Positions 11,074 through 22,300 of a stretch of DNA of 64,000 nt are shown in pieces. The stretch comes from Ustulina deusta. Its lineage: Eukaryota; Ascomycota; Sordariomycetes; Xylariales; Xylariaceae. A program made the translations under genes and the position numbers. Location: positions 248,001 to 312,000 of the forward strand of contig JAJNNX010000003.1 in assembly GCA_023159155.1 (NCBI GenBank). The letters are read 5' to 3'. Numbering within the stretch: position 1 is the first letter of the stretch; every line of letters begins with the position of its first letter. The notes beneath the pieces were generated by a model. That model made no database searches, had not been told where the DNA came from, and saw only the letters and a list, made by a program, of their open reading frames with translations.

Positions 11074-13391
11074 GGTGCACAGCAGACGTCAAAGAGCAGT
11101 AGAGATCGAAGCGATGTCTTGTGGTAGAATGAGGGAGAGAGTTCTAGATGTGGGATGGTGAATAGGGAAGAGTGGGACGCGAGGATGTGGCAATGCTCGA
11201 TGCAATACCTTCCTAGAGACTGCACTGGTCAGAAGAAGCCTACACTAGATATGGGGGGACATGAAGGAGAAATACCCAGAGTAACCTAGCAGGCGCTTTA
11301 AGCTTGAAGAGGAAGATGAGTCCAACTTGCTGCAGGAGCAGTGCTTGAGGATGGCAAAACTCGAAGCGTGGAGGAGGATGGAGGAGGATGGAAGTGGATG
11401 GTGTGAGAGGTACAAATTCAGGGAACGCAATGGGAGAGAAGGCTCTTGGGAAGGCTACACAATTCCTCCACACATCAGAATTTTCCAAGCTGTGGTTAGG
11501 GTTTGTTGACGCTGTAGCAACCACATCTCCCCTCCAAATCACACAGCAAACATCGACAGCCAGGTCGTCGATAGGGTGGGCTCAAATAGGTAGAGTGCGT
11601 AACGTTGCGCAGGTGGTTGGCCAGGGGGGAGCACCGCCTGAAAGCCTGAAAGCCGGCCGGGAATACAAGACGAAGGAGAAGTATCTGCCCGAACAAGAAA
11701 CCCAACTGAGTTTCCGGGAGGAGGTGGCTCTTAAGAAATTGGTCTAATTAATTATGTAGTTGAGGTCGAATACCCCAAGAACTGTGACATAATAACGAAC
11801 CAGCACCGGATTGTTTAAATATACCAGCTAGAGACGACAACATTCAAGGCAACAGGCCCACATGATTGGGGGTTTCAGACATGCTCTCACCTGGGTGGAA
11901 CTTGGTTCTCTCAGATCATATCAGTCTGCTTGGCTTTTGGGTTCTGGTATGCATCTCAGCTGGTAAGTACAGCCACTAACCAGCGAGCAGATCAGCTCCA
12001 TTTCTAGGTCTTCGGATGTGCAAATTCACACCGAATGAGGATCTTTCGGTGCCAGTTAACAAACAGGTAACAGCCATTGTCTCCTATTCTGTCCACATTC
12101 ACAGTATCTCCCTTGCCCGCGACAAAACGCGAGCTACTGGCCCTAACAGCCTTTGACAACCCGTTGGTAGGTTCATGTTTTGTCTCTCATAACAAAACTT
12201 GGAGGCTTCTCCATGGACTCGCCAACAAAACCGAAACTTGGTGAAGTCAATAGCTAAGGGAACCCCGTTTTTGGAGTATATCTCCATGGCTGCTGAAAAA
12301 GGGCCATCTAGGCCACTGAGTCGCGAAGAGAGTCAAGGCTGGACTAGTTTGCTTTCAAAAAGCACAAAACAGCCATGTCTTCATGCCATGATTAGAATCC
12401 ATTTGGTGAAAGAGCACACCGCCAATTGTAATTGAGAGTGGCCTGTCCCTCGCTCGCAGGACCAAATGGCGGGCTTTGTCAAACATGGCATCTGTGGAGA
12501 ATCGTCAAGCTGGGCAAAAGTAGGTTGCTTTTGTCACGTGCCGGATATTAGATGCTGGAACTCTGCAACTCTGCCACTCTGCCACACACGTTTGCATAAT
12601 TGTCACAGCCAGACATCCAATATTTCGCTACCCCTGGGAAGCTTCAGACCGCAGGATTCGCAGTCCGACACCTCTTCGCACCAAGGCTGATCGCAAACAA
12701 GCCTTAATGGCTCACGGATAGAAGGACTCTTCAAAGGCAGTGTGTTCTGCTGGTTCGCATGTCAGCGAGACTTGCAGCATTGTGATTGTCGACTTCTATA
12801 CCTCATTAGTCATGACGGGGTGCTGCCTGACGTCGCACCCACGGTGAAGAAGCAGTGAGATAGCCTCTGCCACAAGATTCATGTCTGACTTCCGGAGGCT
12901 CGATAGTAATGCTTGGCGACAGAGAAGGATCTAGACAAGGAAACATCTTGGTTTAAGGAGTCACGTTCGGACTGATCGTCTATAGGCAGGCAGGGAGTTG
13001 CCGAGGAATAGCCGTGAGATTTGCATGGTCCCTGCAAAACGCTAAGGCCTTAAAGAGGACATGTACTTAAACGAGGTGGGGGTCCTTGCACCAAGGCCGC
13101 CGAGACAGGAGGAATGAGGCAATTCCAAGTGACATGGAACGACACACCGAACCATCTGGACAGAGCTTTGAGCGGCTAAAAAGCCCTCATTTGCAGGTAG
13201 ACACCAGCTTACCTACAGGTTTCAAGCCATCGGTGGAAGGCGCCACAGCCGCATATCGGCCGCAGTGGGCAGCTTTCTGCTAAGTCCCAACTTGGGCTTC
13301 CACACCAGCGCCGCCTGCACTGATCAGGCATTCCGCTACTACAAGTCTCGGGCGCATCGCTCTGCGCGGCGTGGGTAACATTGGAGTCGCG
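11074..13391. other. Intergenic region, no supported gene
   Basis: About 2.3 kb between the divergently placed DNMT5 and the 2H phosphoesterase gene. Several 60-120-aa ORFs exist on both strands but none shows a domain, conserved motif or plausible splice partner. The first few hundred bases should hold the DNMT5 promoter; no clear TATA box or binding site stands out. Confidence 0.5.
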
Positions 13392-15001
13392 ATGGGTTCG
13401 GTGCTTGAATTAACCGATGCAAAGAACAAGCTGGAAGACTTGTCCGGCGTGGTGGTGAGGCCGGGAGAGAACCCATACAATGCTTTGATTGAGGTCTGTC
13501 ACGGTGATCCAGTTGAGTCACCCTACCTTCTCATCAATGTTGCACTCGCATTTCATATTGGGGCTGCAGGCAAAGACGGCGTCCTACCACTAGGCCAGGG
13601 TGCGGAAGAGGAAAAATAGCCTGATAAAGCATCATTCGTGCTGTATGTATCACGGCTAACGGACGGAATAGGCCGAGATTCAATCATTGTACGCGGTTCA
13701 TCGTATTCGGCGCAACGCGCAGCAAAAAGAAAAGTTCCTAGATGTCAACTTCAAGGAGTTGATCATCGATCCTTACCTGCTGCGGCTTGAGAACCCGCAT
13801 GTAGAACCGGGCTTCAAGGATACGAGATACTGTATGACTTTCTGGGGTCGACCGCCAATCCATGTCCTGGAGCTTGCGGGTGTGATTCAGGAAAAGCTCA
13901 AAGAAGTTGCGCCAGGTGAGCCAAGTTCCGGGTATAGCCCTAGATCCGACAACGTAACCCGAAGGAGACGTACGAGGGAGCTGTGATGGCAACCTTATTG
14001 CTAAGATTTATGAATTTAACGACGGATGAGACTCCTCGGCCATATGAGAAGACGGCCAATTGGAGCGATGCTAATTGCTATTCAGATATATGGCTAATGC
14101 CACAGCATCGGAGTAAGTAGAAAGTAGCCTTGGTTCCCTACTTCGACCAACATCGGGAGCGGCGTTCTCCCGTTTTCCCCTGTTTCGCGCCTCAGCGACA
14201 CTGCCAAATGCTGAAACTCCTGATTGTTTCACTAAATAGGAAATTACTAACATTAACCGCTGAGTGCATATAACAACGCTGGAGTTGGCATTCTGCCGCA
14301 CACCACAGGAGATTGAGGAAATCAAGGAAACGCTGAAGCCAGCGATCCCTGTTGTGGCTAACTATACCTATCAACATCGAGCACGCCTAGTCAAGCCCAT
14401 GATCTCGTACGATTTGTCGGCCTTCGCCGTCTCATTCCTTCCAGCGGCGGGCGAGCCCCAAGTATCCCCGGCGCCCATGCCGCCTGATAACGCGACCGTG
14501 CTCGAGCAAGGAGATAGCTACTCGTACCACCACCTCAGACGGGATATGTGGAATCAGGCGAAGGCGGCGGGTGTTGTTATCGATTCGCGGTATATTGTAC
14601 CTAGTGCTCACATCACTTTGGGGCGATACCTCACACATAAAGACCACGCGACGCCGGAACAGCGGAAGAAATGGGTCGATGCAATCGACGAGATCAACGG
14701 ATGGCTAGAAAGGGAGGTGTGGGGGAAGTCTGACTACGAGGTTATCGGGGAATGGGTTGTCGGCCAGGAGAAGGGAATTGACGTGCGAGTCGGGAATCTT
14801 TGGGTGAGTAATCTCAATGTCAACTTTTTCTTATTTCGGCTACTTGAAGAGTACCAAGGCTCCTTTTCATGCGAGAAACATTTTTCGGAAGCTTTTTACC
14901 CTTTCGAGACACGCATAAAGCACGCTCAAGATAGCTATTACTGACTCCGAGTGCTGCAGTATGGAGGGGGTAGAACTATTCTCCTTGGTGAAGGGTTTTA
15001 G
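13392..15001 (+). CDS. 2H phosphoesterase-superfamily protein (2'-5' RNA ligase / cyclic phosphodiesterase-like)
   Basis: Five exons, 13392-13511, 13672-13915, 14086-14112, 14265-14803 and 14960-15001, give 323 aa. The two signature H-x-T motifs of 2H phosphoesterases are present: H-I-T at 132-134 and H-I-T at about 246-248, each in a hydrophobic strand (M-H-I-T-T-L-E-L and S-A-H-I-T-L-G-R). The family acts on 2',3'-cyclic or 2'-5' phosphodiester bonds in RNA or nucleotides. This fungal branch is, to my knowledge, uncharacterised, so the substrate is unknown. Splice joints restore continuous sequence (G-D-P|A-E-I-Q, E-V-A-P-D|I-W-L-M-P, N-L-W|Y-G-G-G). Exon 3 is only 27 nt. The first intron uses a weaker donor, GTTGAG. 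The start at 13392 is the first in-frame ATG. A short upstream exon cannot be excluded. Confidence 0.82.
14086..14112 (+). other. 27-nt microexon of the 2H phosphoesterase gene
   Basis: Between TTCAG (14081-14085) and GTAAGT (from 14113). It supplies the residues D-I-W-L-M-P-Q-H-R that lead straight into the first H-x-T motif. Skipping it keeps the frame, because 27 is a multiple of three, but removes the strand before the catalytic His. Confidence 0.78.
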
Positions 15002-16654
15002 GATGTCCGATCGCACTCTGCGCTCGCAAATTGCCTGGTTGGGTCAACTTTAGTACTTCGAACGGAAGATCGACAAGCGCCTAGGCTCTCTTGTTTTCAT
15101 GTCTCCAATGGTTACGTCACATTATAACTAACTAGACGGTAATACATGGCTAACTAGACTAACATAAATTGGGGTTTGGAAAGATGTCAATGATCGGTAA
15201 ATAGGGACGCAGATTTGAAGCTCTTGCCAATATGTCGAAGTCGTGAGTATAGCTTCACGTATCGTTTTTGCCTAGGTATTGAGGGTGATGACAACCCAGA
15301 TCCTGGCAAGGCAGGGACATGGTCTCACGATTAAGGACACGGATCCAATTCGATAGACGGCTCGCACATTCGCATGAGAATGAGAATAAGTACAAGAATA
15401 TCCGACAAGAAAATGATCTTGAAGGAGCGGTGTGACAAAGTTCGACCCCATTATGACACGAGAGGAGGCCCAGAGCACAATACCTCCCACTAGAGTGCTA
15501 GCAGAGAATACCACAAGGGGATAGCCGCCATCACATAGTTCCAACAGCCGAATTCTCTATCCCCAAACTGCAAGCCATATCTACAGTTTGTCAATAGCCG
15601 TCCGGCACCGGATGCGATGTGACTCGCAGTTGCCGATGCCGCCTCGTGTCCTAGGTCCGACTCGTCGGGAATAAGCATCAGCCAGAGGCCATTCATCTAT
15701 CTACACACGATATGGAGGAAGCTGATTAATTGGGTCGGGAAGGGTCTGGCTAGCGAACGGCATTCTACAGGGCTATCTTTCGCCTCCATGGTCCCCTCCC
15801 GTCTTGGTCTTGGGGTATCGGGTAACAGGCGTAAATTAGTCAGCGCTCGGAAGAGAATTGATGATCGTCGGCCCCATAGCTATGAGGATCCATCACCCAA
15901 CACCTAGTCGACTACCATATGCCATGCCCTACACCAGGTATAGTATCGAGCTACTCCAATCCATCATACATGCCTACCTGGAGCTACTAAAACCTATCGG
16001 AAACTGATCGCAAAATGGTCTCCACTAATCCGACAACTCCACAGCATTCACGCGTAGTGTAGTCTTGGGCTCATTAGCCCGACCCATCAACATCCCAAGA
16101 AAGGAATTCCAAGTCCGCAATAGGAAATAAAAATCCAAGTTCATTTGCTCGGACCAGTGCTCGGACCAATTCAATTTTCGCAGTCTCCACTGGCACACAC
16201 CCCCATCGGGCGGAAGTGGGAGATATTTGCGTCGTGGCGACGGGAAATCCCCGTCTTCGGGACGTCCGACCGTCTCAATCCACCGATTCTCGGCGTCGCA
16301 TTACGAGATCGGGATTCCCTTCGAGAAGAGAAGACATCCAGGGTAAGCATCCAGATAACGGAGTCACTCCGCTTTTCCTGTCTAATTCCACCTTGCCCTC
16401 GTCCTCCCACACACACGCCCGCACGCCAATATGGTCTCGTCATCCGATTGCTCAGCCCTGTTTATCTCGATCTCTTCGGCTTCTCATTGGCGCTAGTGGA
16501 TATTATGTAGACCCGGTAGAAGAAAATGAGAAGAAGAAAAAAAACCGATAGAAATGCTTATTCCCGGCCCGGTGACTGTGATGCTGTGTAATGAGTTGTC
16601 GAGCGGCGAGAATCGCCCATGTAGGGGAGAAGAATATTACTGCAATGGTTGCCC

Positions 16655-16662
16655 TATAAAAA
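16655..16662 (+). promoter_or_regulatory. TATA-like box upstream of MFS transporter
   Basis: TATAAAAA about 370 bp before the MFS start codon. It lies about 47 bp before the inverted repeat, so that repeat would sit near the start of the transcript if this box is used. The assignment is inference. Confidence 0.35.
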
Positions 16663-16708
16663 TGCCGTCACCTTTCTTCGTAAACCGCATTGAGGTCGTG
16701 CATGGAAT

Positions 16709-16733
16709 TGAAATCTCTTCTGTAGAGATTTCA
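16709..16733 (+). promoter_or_regulatory. 10-bp inverted repeat (stem-loop or dyad operator)
   Basis: TGAAATCTCT (16709-16718), five-base spacer TCTGT, then AGAGATTTCA (16724-16733), a perfect 10-bp dyad. It could be a hairpin in the 5' leader of the MFS mRNA or a site for a dimeric regulator. Confidence 0.6.
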
Positions 16734-17034
16734 TTAGACGGATAGAAATTCCTTGCTATCGCTATTAGACTTCATCTCCTTGAAAGCATATATATTCAGT
16801 CGGACCGGCTGTTAGGGTTCGGACTTCAGGATAATAACAAAGCCTTCTGCTCTTCGTGTTTCTATCTTCAATTGATCCAATTCCTCTTCGTTCTATTCTG
16901 TCCTGCTCCAGATTAGGATATCAGGTCTCTCATTAGCGTCTTGCCTACGATGATACGGGGAGCACCATCGTCATCATCACAATACCGACCTTGTTGCACT
17001 CAATACGAGATCCATATCGTGCCAAGAAGCCCAG

Positions 17035-19364
17035 ATGCCTGAGCCTAACACCACCGTCCCAAGCTCGCATGAGCACCTGGAGGACGAGAAAGTCAACCCT
17101 GCACCTCGGGAGCGCAGCAGCAACAGTAGGCGTGACAGTAAATCGTCTCGATCCATTCACTCCTCAGGTGAAGACGATGATATAGACGATGTAGACCAGC
17201 AAGACAAACTCGAGCGGTGCTCGACAAAGCATTCAGCGATGGGCGATGCGTCTATTCAACCTATCGACTCCGTCGTCGAGATCCCGGACGAATTCTACGA
17301 TAGATTACCACGGCACCGAAAAAGTCAGTACATTAGCAAACCCATCAAACTAACCGTGACACATTTATCGGCGTGAAAGGGGCTAATTCAAAGTCGTAGC
17401 CATCATCCTCATCCTTGTATCCTTCAGCTCGTTTCTCTCGCCGATTTCAAGTACATCGGTGCTAGCTGCGACACCCGAAGTTGCTACCGAGTATAGTACG
17501 ACCGGTTCGATCGTGAACCTCGTGAACGCAATATACCTCTTGTTCATGGGCTTATCGCCGATTGTCTGGGGACCACTAAGTCAAGTATAGTAAGTAATTC
17601 TCAGACTTAAGAGTTCTTTTGACGCTTCTGAAACACCCTCAGACCATGCATCGAAATGGCGATTACTGACCCCCGAATTGCAGTGGCCGCAGAATAGTGA
17701 GTGCCCAATTCAATAATTAGCCGAGCAACCTTGTGTCAACGGTGGACTGGGGATATGTGAAGATATATCGCAAACCGGAATTGCCACATACTTACCAAGA
17801 GGTCGCTTAGATTTGCTTGGTCACAGGCACTGGCTTTGTCTTGGCGAGCATCGGTACAGCACTGGCGCCAAACTTTGGAGCCTTCTTCTTCTTCCGCTTG
17901 TTCACAGCATTCCTAGGAACATCCTTCTTATTAAACGGAGCAGCCGTCATCAGGTAAGCCGCAACCGATCTCTCTACCTTTGCTGTAAAATTCGCCTGCT
18001 ATAACTTCACGTGCCCTTCCCCAAGGACAATGGAATCGTTCGCACAGAATCGCCAATTAACACATGTCTTCATCGTAGTGACATATATCGTCCTACAGAG
18101 CGTGGGACGGCGACGGGCTGGTTCATGTCGGGCACATTGATTGGACCAGCATTTGGTCCCTTCCTCGGCGGCCTGATTGTGACATATGCATCATGGCGCG
18201 AGATATTTTGGTTGCAAACGGGCCTTGCTGGCCTTGCAACCATTGGCATTTATTTCTTCATGCCAGAAACAATCTTCCATAAGAAGATTGACGATCTCGA
18301 GGGCTACAGCGGACGTGAAAAGGGGCGTGCCTTGCTCTCCATGCTCAACCCGTGGGGAATACTCAAGCTTTTCGAATACCCAAGTACGTATTACCTAGTA
18401 ATGCCTTCATTTTCGCGAACCAGGGATGAGTTTTAAATTCCTTTAGACAATCGGGAAAGAGATTTTGGACATGCAATAGCTCGGTGACGTGCAGATACTC
18501 GCTGACTTCAATTCCATCTAGATTTCATTTTAGCAGGTTTTGCCAGTTCGTCGCTAGTGTGGAATAGTAAGTAGACGGGGTTTTAAAGTCTCAAGACTGC
18601 TTTTGGGGAGGTTCAAGCAAAATCTCCCCATCACACTCAAAACGTCGATAGCTGACTCCGAGTGTCTGGCAGTGTACAGCATTTTGACCCCGATCCGCTA
18701 CGTGTTAAATCCGCGGTATCACCTGACAACCCCATTACAAGGCGGCCTCTTCTACCTAGCTCCCGGATTTGGCTATCTCGCGGGCACGTTCGTGGGCGGG
18801 CGATATGCAGATTATATTGTGAAGGTATACATTCGCAAGCGTGGCGTTCGGATCCCCGAAGACCGCATGTACTCGGCACTACCATTTCTGGGCGTTGTGC
18901 TACCTGGGAGCGTCATTATCTACGGATGGTGCGTGGAAAAGGACGTTGGAGGCATTCCATTGACGGTCATCGTCCTCTTCCTGCAAGGTCTGGCCCAACT
19001 TTTCTGCTTCCCGTCTCTGAACACCTACTGCCTGGATGTCATGAGTGGGCGTGGCGCTGAAGTAATCGCCGGTAACTACGCAATACGATACCTTTTTGGA
19101 TGTTTAGCGACGGCCGTTGTGTTACCGGCCATTGAAACGATTGGGGTGGGGTGGTTCTCAACCATCAGCACCTTTTTCTTGCTTGGAGGGGCAGTGTGCA
19201 CGTATGTAGCAACTCGCTACGGGGAGCAGTGGAGGAATGCCATCGACGCAAAGCATAATATGAATAAATTAAAGGAGCGGGATGACAAGAAAAATCGCGC
19301 TTCACGTGTTCCCACCGAAAAGCCAACAAACCACGACGACGTCGCGAACAGGTCGGAATTGTGA
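17035..19364 (+). CDS. MFS multidrug/polyspecific transporter (DHA1, QDR/AQR1-like)
   Basis: Seven exons, 17035-17323, 17400-17589, 17684-17696, 17811-17953, 18079-18383, 18522-18566 and 18673-19364, give 558 aa. A hydrophilic, acidic N-terminal tail of about 95 residues is followed by two sets of six predicted membrane helices typical of drug:H+ antiporters. Motif A-like G-P-L-S-Q-V-Y-G-R-R lies between helices 2 and 3. D-I-Y-R-P-T-E-R-G-T-A-T-G and a G-P-x-F-G-P-F-L-G-G stretch (motif C-like) follow in helices 4-5. This is typical of the Qdr/Aqr/Dtr group of plasma-membrane exporters of drugs, acids or polyamines. All six joints restore frame and family sequence. Exon 3 is 13 nt. No biosynthetic genes lie nearby, so a role in toxin export is not supported. 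Confidence 0.88.
17684..17696 (+). other. 13-nt microexon of the MFS gene
   Basis: Bounded by TTGCAG and GTGAGT. With the split Tyr codon it encodes Y-G-R-R-I inside the conserved motif A loop. Skipping it would shift the frame, since 13 is not a multiple of three. Confidence 0.78.
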
Positions 19365-22300
19365 GGAACGGCAGCGGCCGGAGTCTATCGGTACCTAGTG
19401 GCGGTGCAAGCGCCGCAGGTCGGAGCGAAACGATGACGACGACGCTTTAGAAAAAGAGTCTCGTGAGGGAGGGAGTATATGGTGTTATATGCACTCCATA
19501 TGAAGGATGCTAGGATAACCTTTGGAGTATCAAGGTTGAATCTGCACATTGCCGCCAGGCTGGTCGCGTACTCTCTCGGTGCTATTGAGCAATAGTAAAC
19601 TCTTGAACCACCAATCACTTCCCGGACTCCGCAGAACCCGGAATTTGGGTCGCTGTCCGGTCAGCCGACTGGCGTCGACAGATGCATGTCCAGATCTAGA
19701 TGAGATTAGTAGTGCGAGCACACAAGCAGAAATAGCAGCACACGTTTCAGATGAAATTGGATCGTGTACTACAGCAGATGCCTTGCCTCCATATCTATGA
19801 AGAACTCGGTGGATTTCGGAGACTTAAGTCGGTATGCACTATCGAGTCCAGAAGATGTTTCAACATCTGAGCGACCCGAACCGCGCCGCGCGCGCTGTTT
19901 ACATAGTGGTTGCCGACTTGTTGGTAGTCGCATCTTACCCAAGGAAAGTCCCCTATTGGGGTAAATATGTGTCGATGATGGGTTAGATAACAAACACCTC
20001 ATTGAAGAACTGATTACTGCCTACCGTGGCTACTGCAGTCTTCCCTGTCCCGGTAACTAGTGTAGGCTCTGCAGAGTCGCGGCCCTTTGGAATACGATGA
20101 ATGAATAGGGAGGCGTAGTCTTAATAGCAGCACGGTCGCATTACGCACCGAGTGTTGTGAATGAATTATTAAGTTGGCGCGCAGAACTGATGTGAGATGA
20201 ATGTATGTTGGAGGCACGTAAGGTAAGTAGGTAGGGCTTGATCAAGAGGGCAGCTGTCGGTGATTTAGAGTACATTCCTCCAAAACGCGATTCCCGCCTA
20301 CACAAGAATGAGACACCCGTGTAATCCAATCTGGCTGGGGGTTGGAAGAGACACTTAGCGCTGCTAGGCTCCGATAGCAGTATCGTTATCAATTTGTAGC
20401 AGTCGTGCTGCATTCTTTAGAGGAAGGGATGGGGGAGGTTCGATGCGCGGCAGTAAAATCTGGTGTAATGACGTGTTTCACATCGGCGGATCGGATCTGC
20501 ACTTACCATTAGACGAGATTCCGGCAAGGTTGAAGATCGCTACACAGCCTGTCGTGTGGTACTCGGATACTTCTCGGAGTTCCTTGATCCCAGTCTCGGT
20601 CGAGCCTCATTTGTACCAGGGGACCAGCCTAGTCTAGTTCGAAAAATACTAAGATTACGGTTCTATAGTATGTGTATATTCACTGGAACTGCGCTGTCTT
20701 TTGTTAAGCTTACACTACCTGTCAATCAGATGTAAAGACTGGGTATTGAGACTATATCTTGCGCGATCGTATATGGACTTGATCTTGCTCACAATTCCAA
20801 AGTATACCTCATGCAATAGGTATCCCTTTTCTATGTTAAATAACATGACGGCATCGACAGGCGACCCCAGTCAGTATCCCGGCTTTGGACCATCCCGAAC
20901 CTAGCTTACATCAGTATGTTCGGATACCCGTACTCTACACTAGGTTAGATAGGTGATGCGTTGCTGCTGAGACAGGCAGGCTCCAGGGCTTGCTGCTTGC
21001 AAAGTGTCATATGACGCCATTGAGGGTTTGTTGGAACATGTATGGAGAGTAGAGCACATTACCAATAGGTAGCGTATGCGTAGACGAAAACTTCGAGATG
21101 GCGATGAGCATGCATGTAGGGCATCCCTGTCAACCAATGGGGTCGACCGCGCTTGTGTGGATGGAGAGTACGCACTACTAATATACTAACCTTAGTTGTA
21201 GCATGATGCTCGGCGTGTTAACTCGGGTTTCAACCCGGTGTTGTAAGCTTAGTGTGTGTAGGCAATCTGTACCTAGGGGAGTCAAAATATCTCAGAGTTA
21301 TCTGTATACTGGGGAAGTAGGTACTAGGTAATCATGGTATTTTTATGCTAGACTTGATGATGGTTCTGCGTCGTGAGTCTACATGGCCACCATGCCTATG
21401 CCTATGGTGATCAAGTCTTATCAAGGCACGTGGGGTAAATAAGTGCCGAGGCTGGTGGGAAATCCAAACGTTTGCTCCGCTTCCGTACATCAGGTGAGGA
21501 TGAGGTGCAAACTCGAACAACACCCACCAGTCATTGGGCTGTTTGGTATATTGGGTACTACCCATATGTAACACCTCACAGACCCAGGTCTGGATTTGGT
21601 AGTAGCACCCTTCATAGCCTGTATCGCAGACATACCTATAAATCTGTTCATGCAACCCGCGCCGGTCTCAGTAGACAAGTTGCTTCTTGGAAACACGGTG
21701 TGTGGCCTGGGGCGCCCGGGCACTACCTCAGACAGACCGAAATTGGTACGTTAATGACGGATCCCCAAAGCGTTTTGTCCTTGGCAAGGCTTGGCTGATT
21801 TTACTAGCAACAAAAAATTACCTTGTGAAGAAGCCAACGGAATGATATCTAATTAGCAGTGTTAAAGATGCAATCCTGAAGAGCGCGATTCCAAGGCTTG
21901 GATGGTTGCTAATTTTTTGCCTAGGGTATAGCTGTCGCTTCAAGTATTGATTGGCCTGCGATTAGTTAAGCAATGACGTAGGCAGCTATATTGTGTTGTG
22001 TGGCTGTAAGAATCTGAAACAGAGTCCCATGTAAGATTGCCCTGTCTGAAATCGGCAAGCATCTTTGTATAGTACCTACAGCACATCATGCAAACCACCT
22101 ATCTACAATCTACCTACCTAGGTGCCTATCTTACTAATTATTCCACGTGTGAATAGTTGGTACAACTAGCCGAGAACAGCGATAGGAATACTTACAAATT
22201 ACAGCAGACAGGAAATTTCTAACAGGCGGTCTTGTCTACCTTCTTGTTGTATGCCGCAAGCAGGTAACCGAGTACAAGACTACCTAGCTATAGAAGTACC

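Larger units (their letters stand above)
15002..17034. other. Intergenic region with MFS promoter elements
   Basis: Two kilobases without a supported gene. Minus-strand ORFs near 15272-15696 have hydrophobic stretches but no family motif. The right end holds TATAAAAA at 16655-16662 and a 10-bp inverted repeat at 16709-16733 upstream of the MFS start. Two copies of GCTCGGACCA lie close together near 16150-16170. Confidence 0.5.

Noticed and set aside
15272..15696. Two hydrophobic minus-strand ORFs that might be a membrane protein
   Set aside because: No family motif; joining them needs an unsupported intron.
17035..19364. Idea that the MFS gene belongs to a secondary-metabolite cluster
   Set aside because: No PKS, NRPS, terpene cyclase, P450 or Zn-cluster regulator is found within the window.
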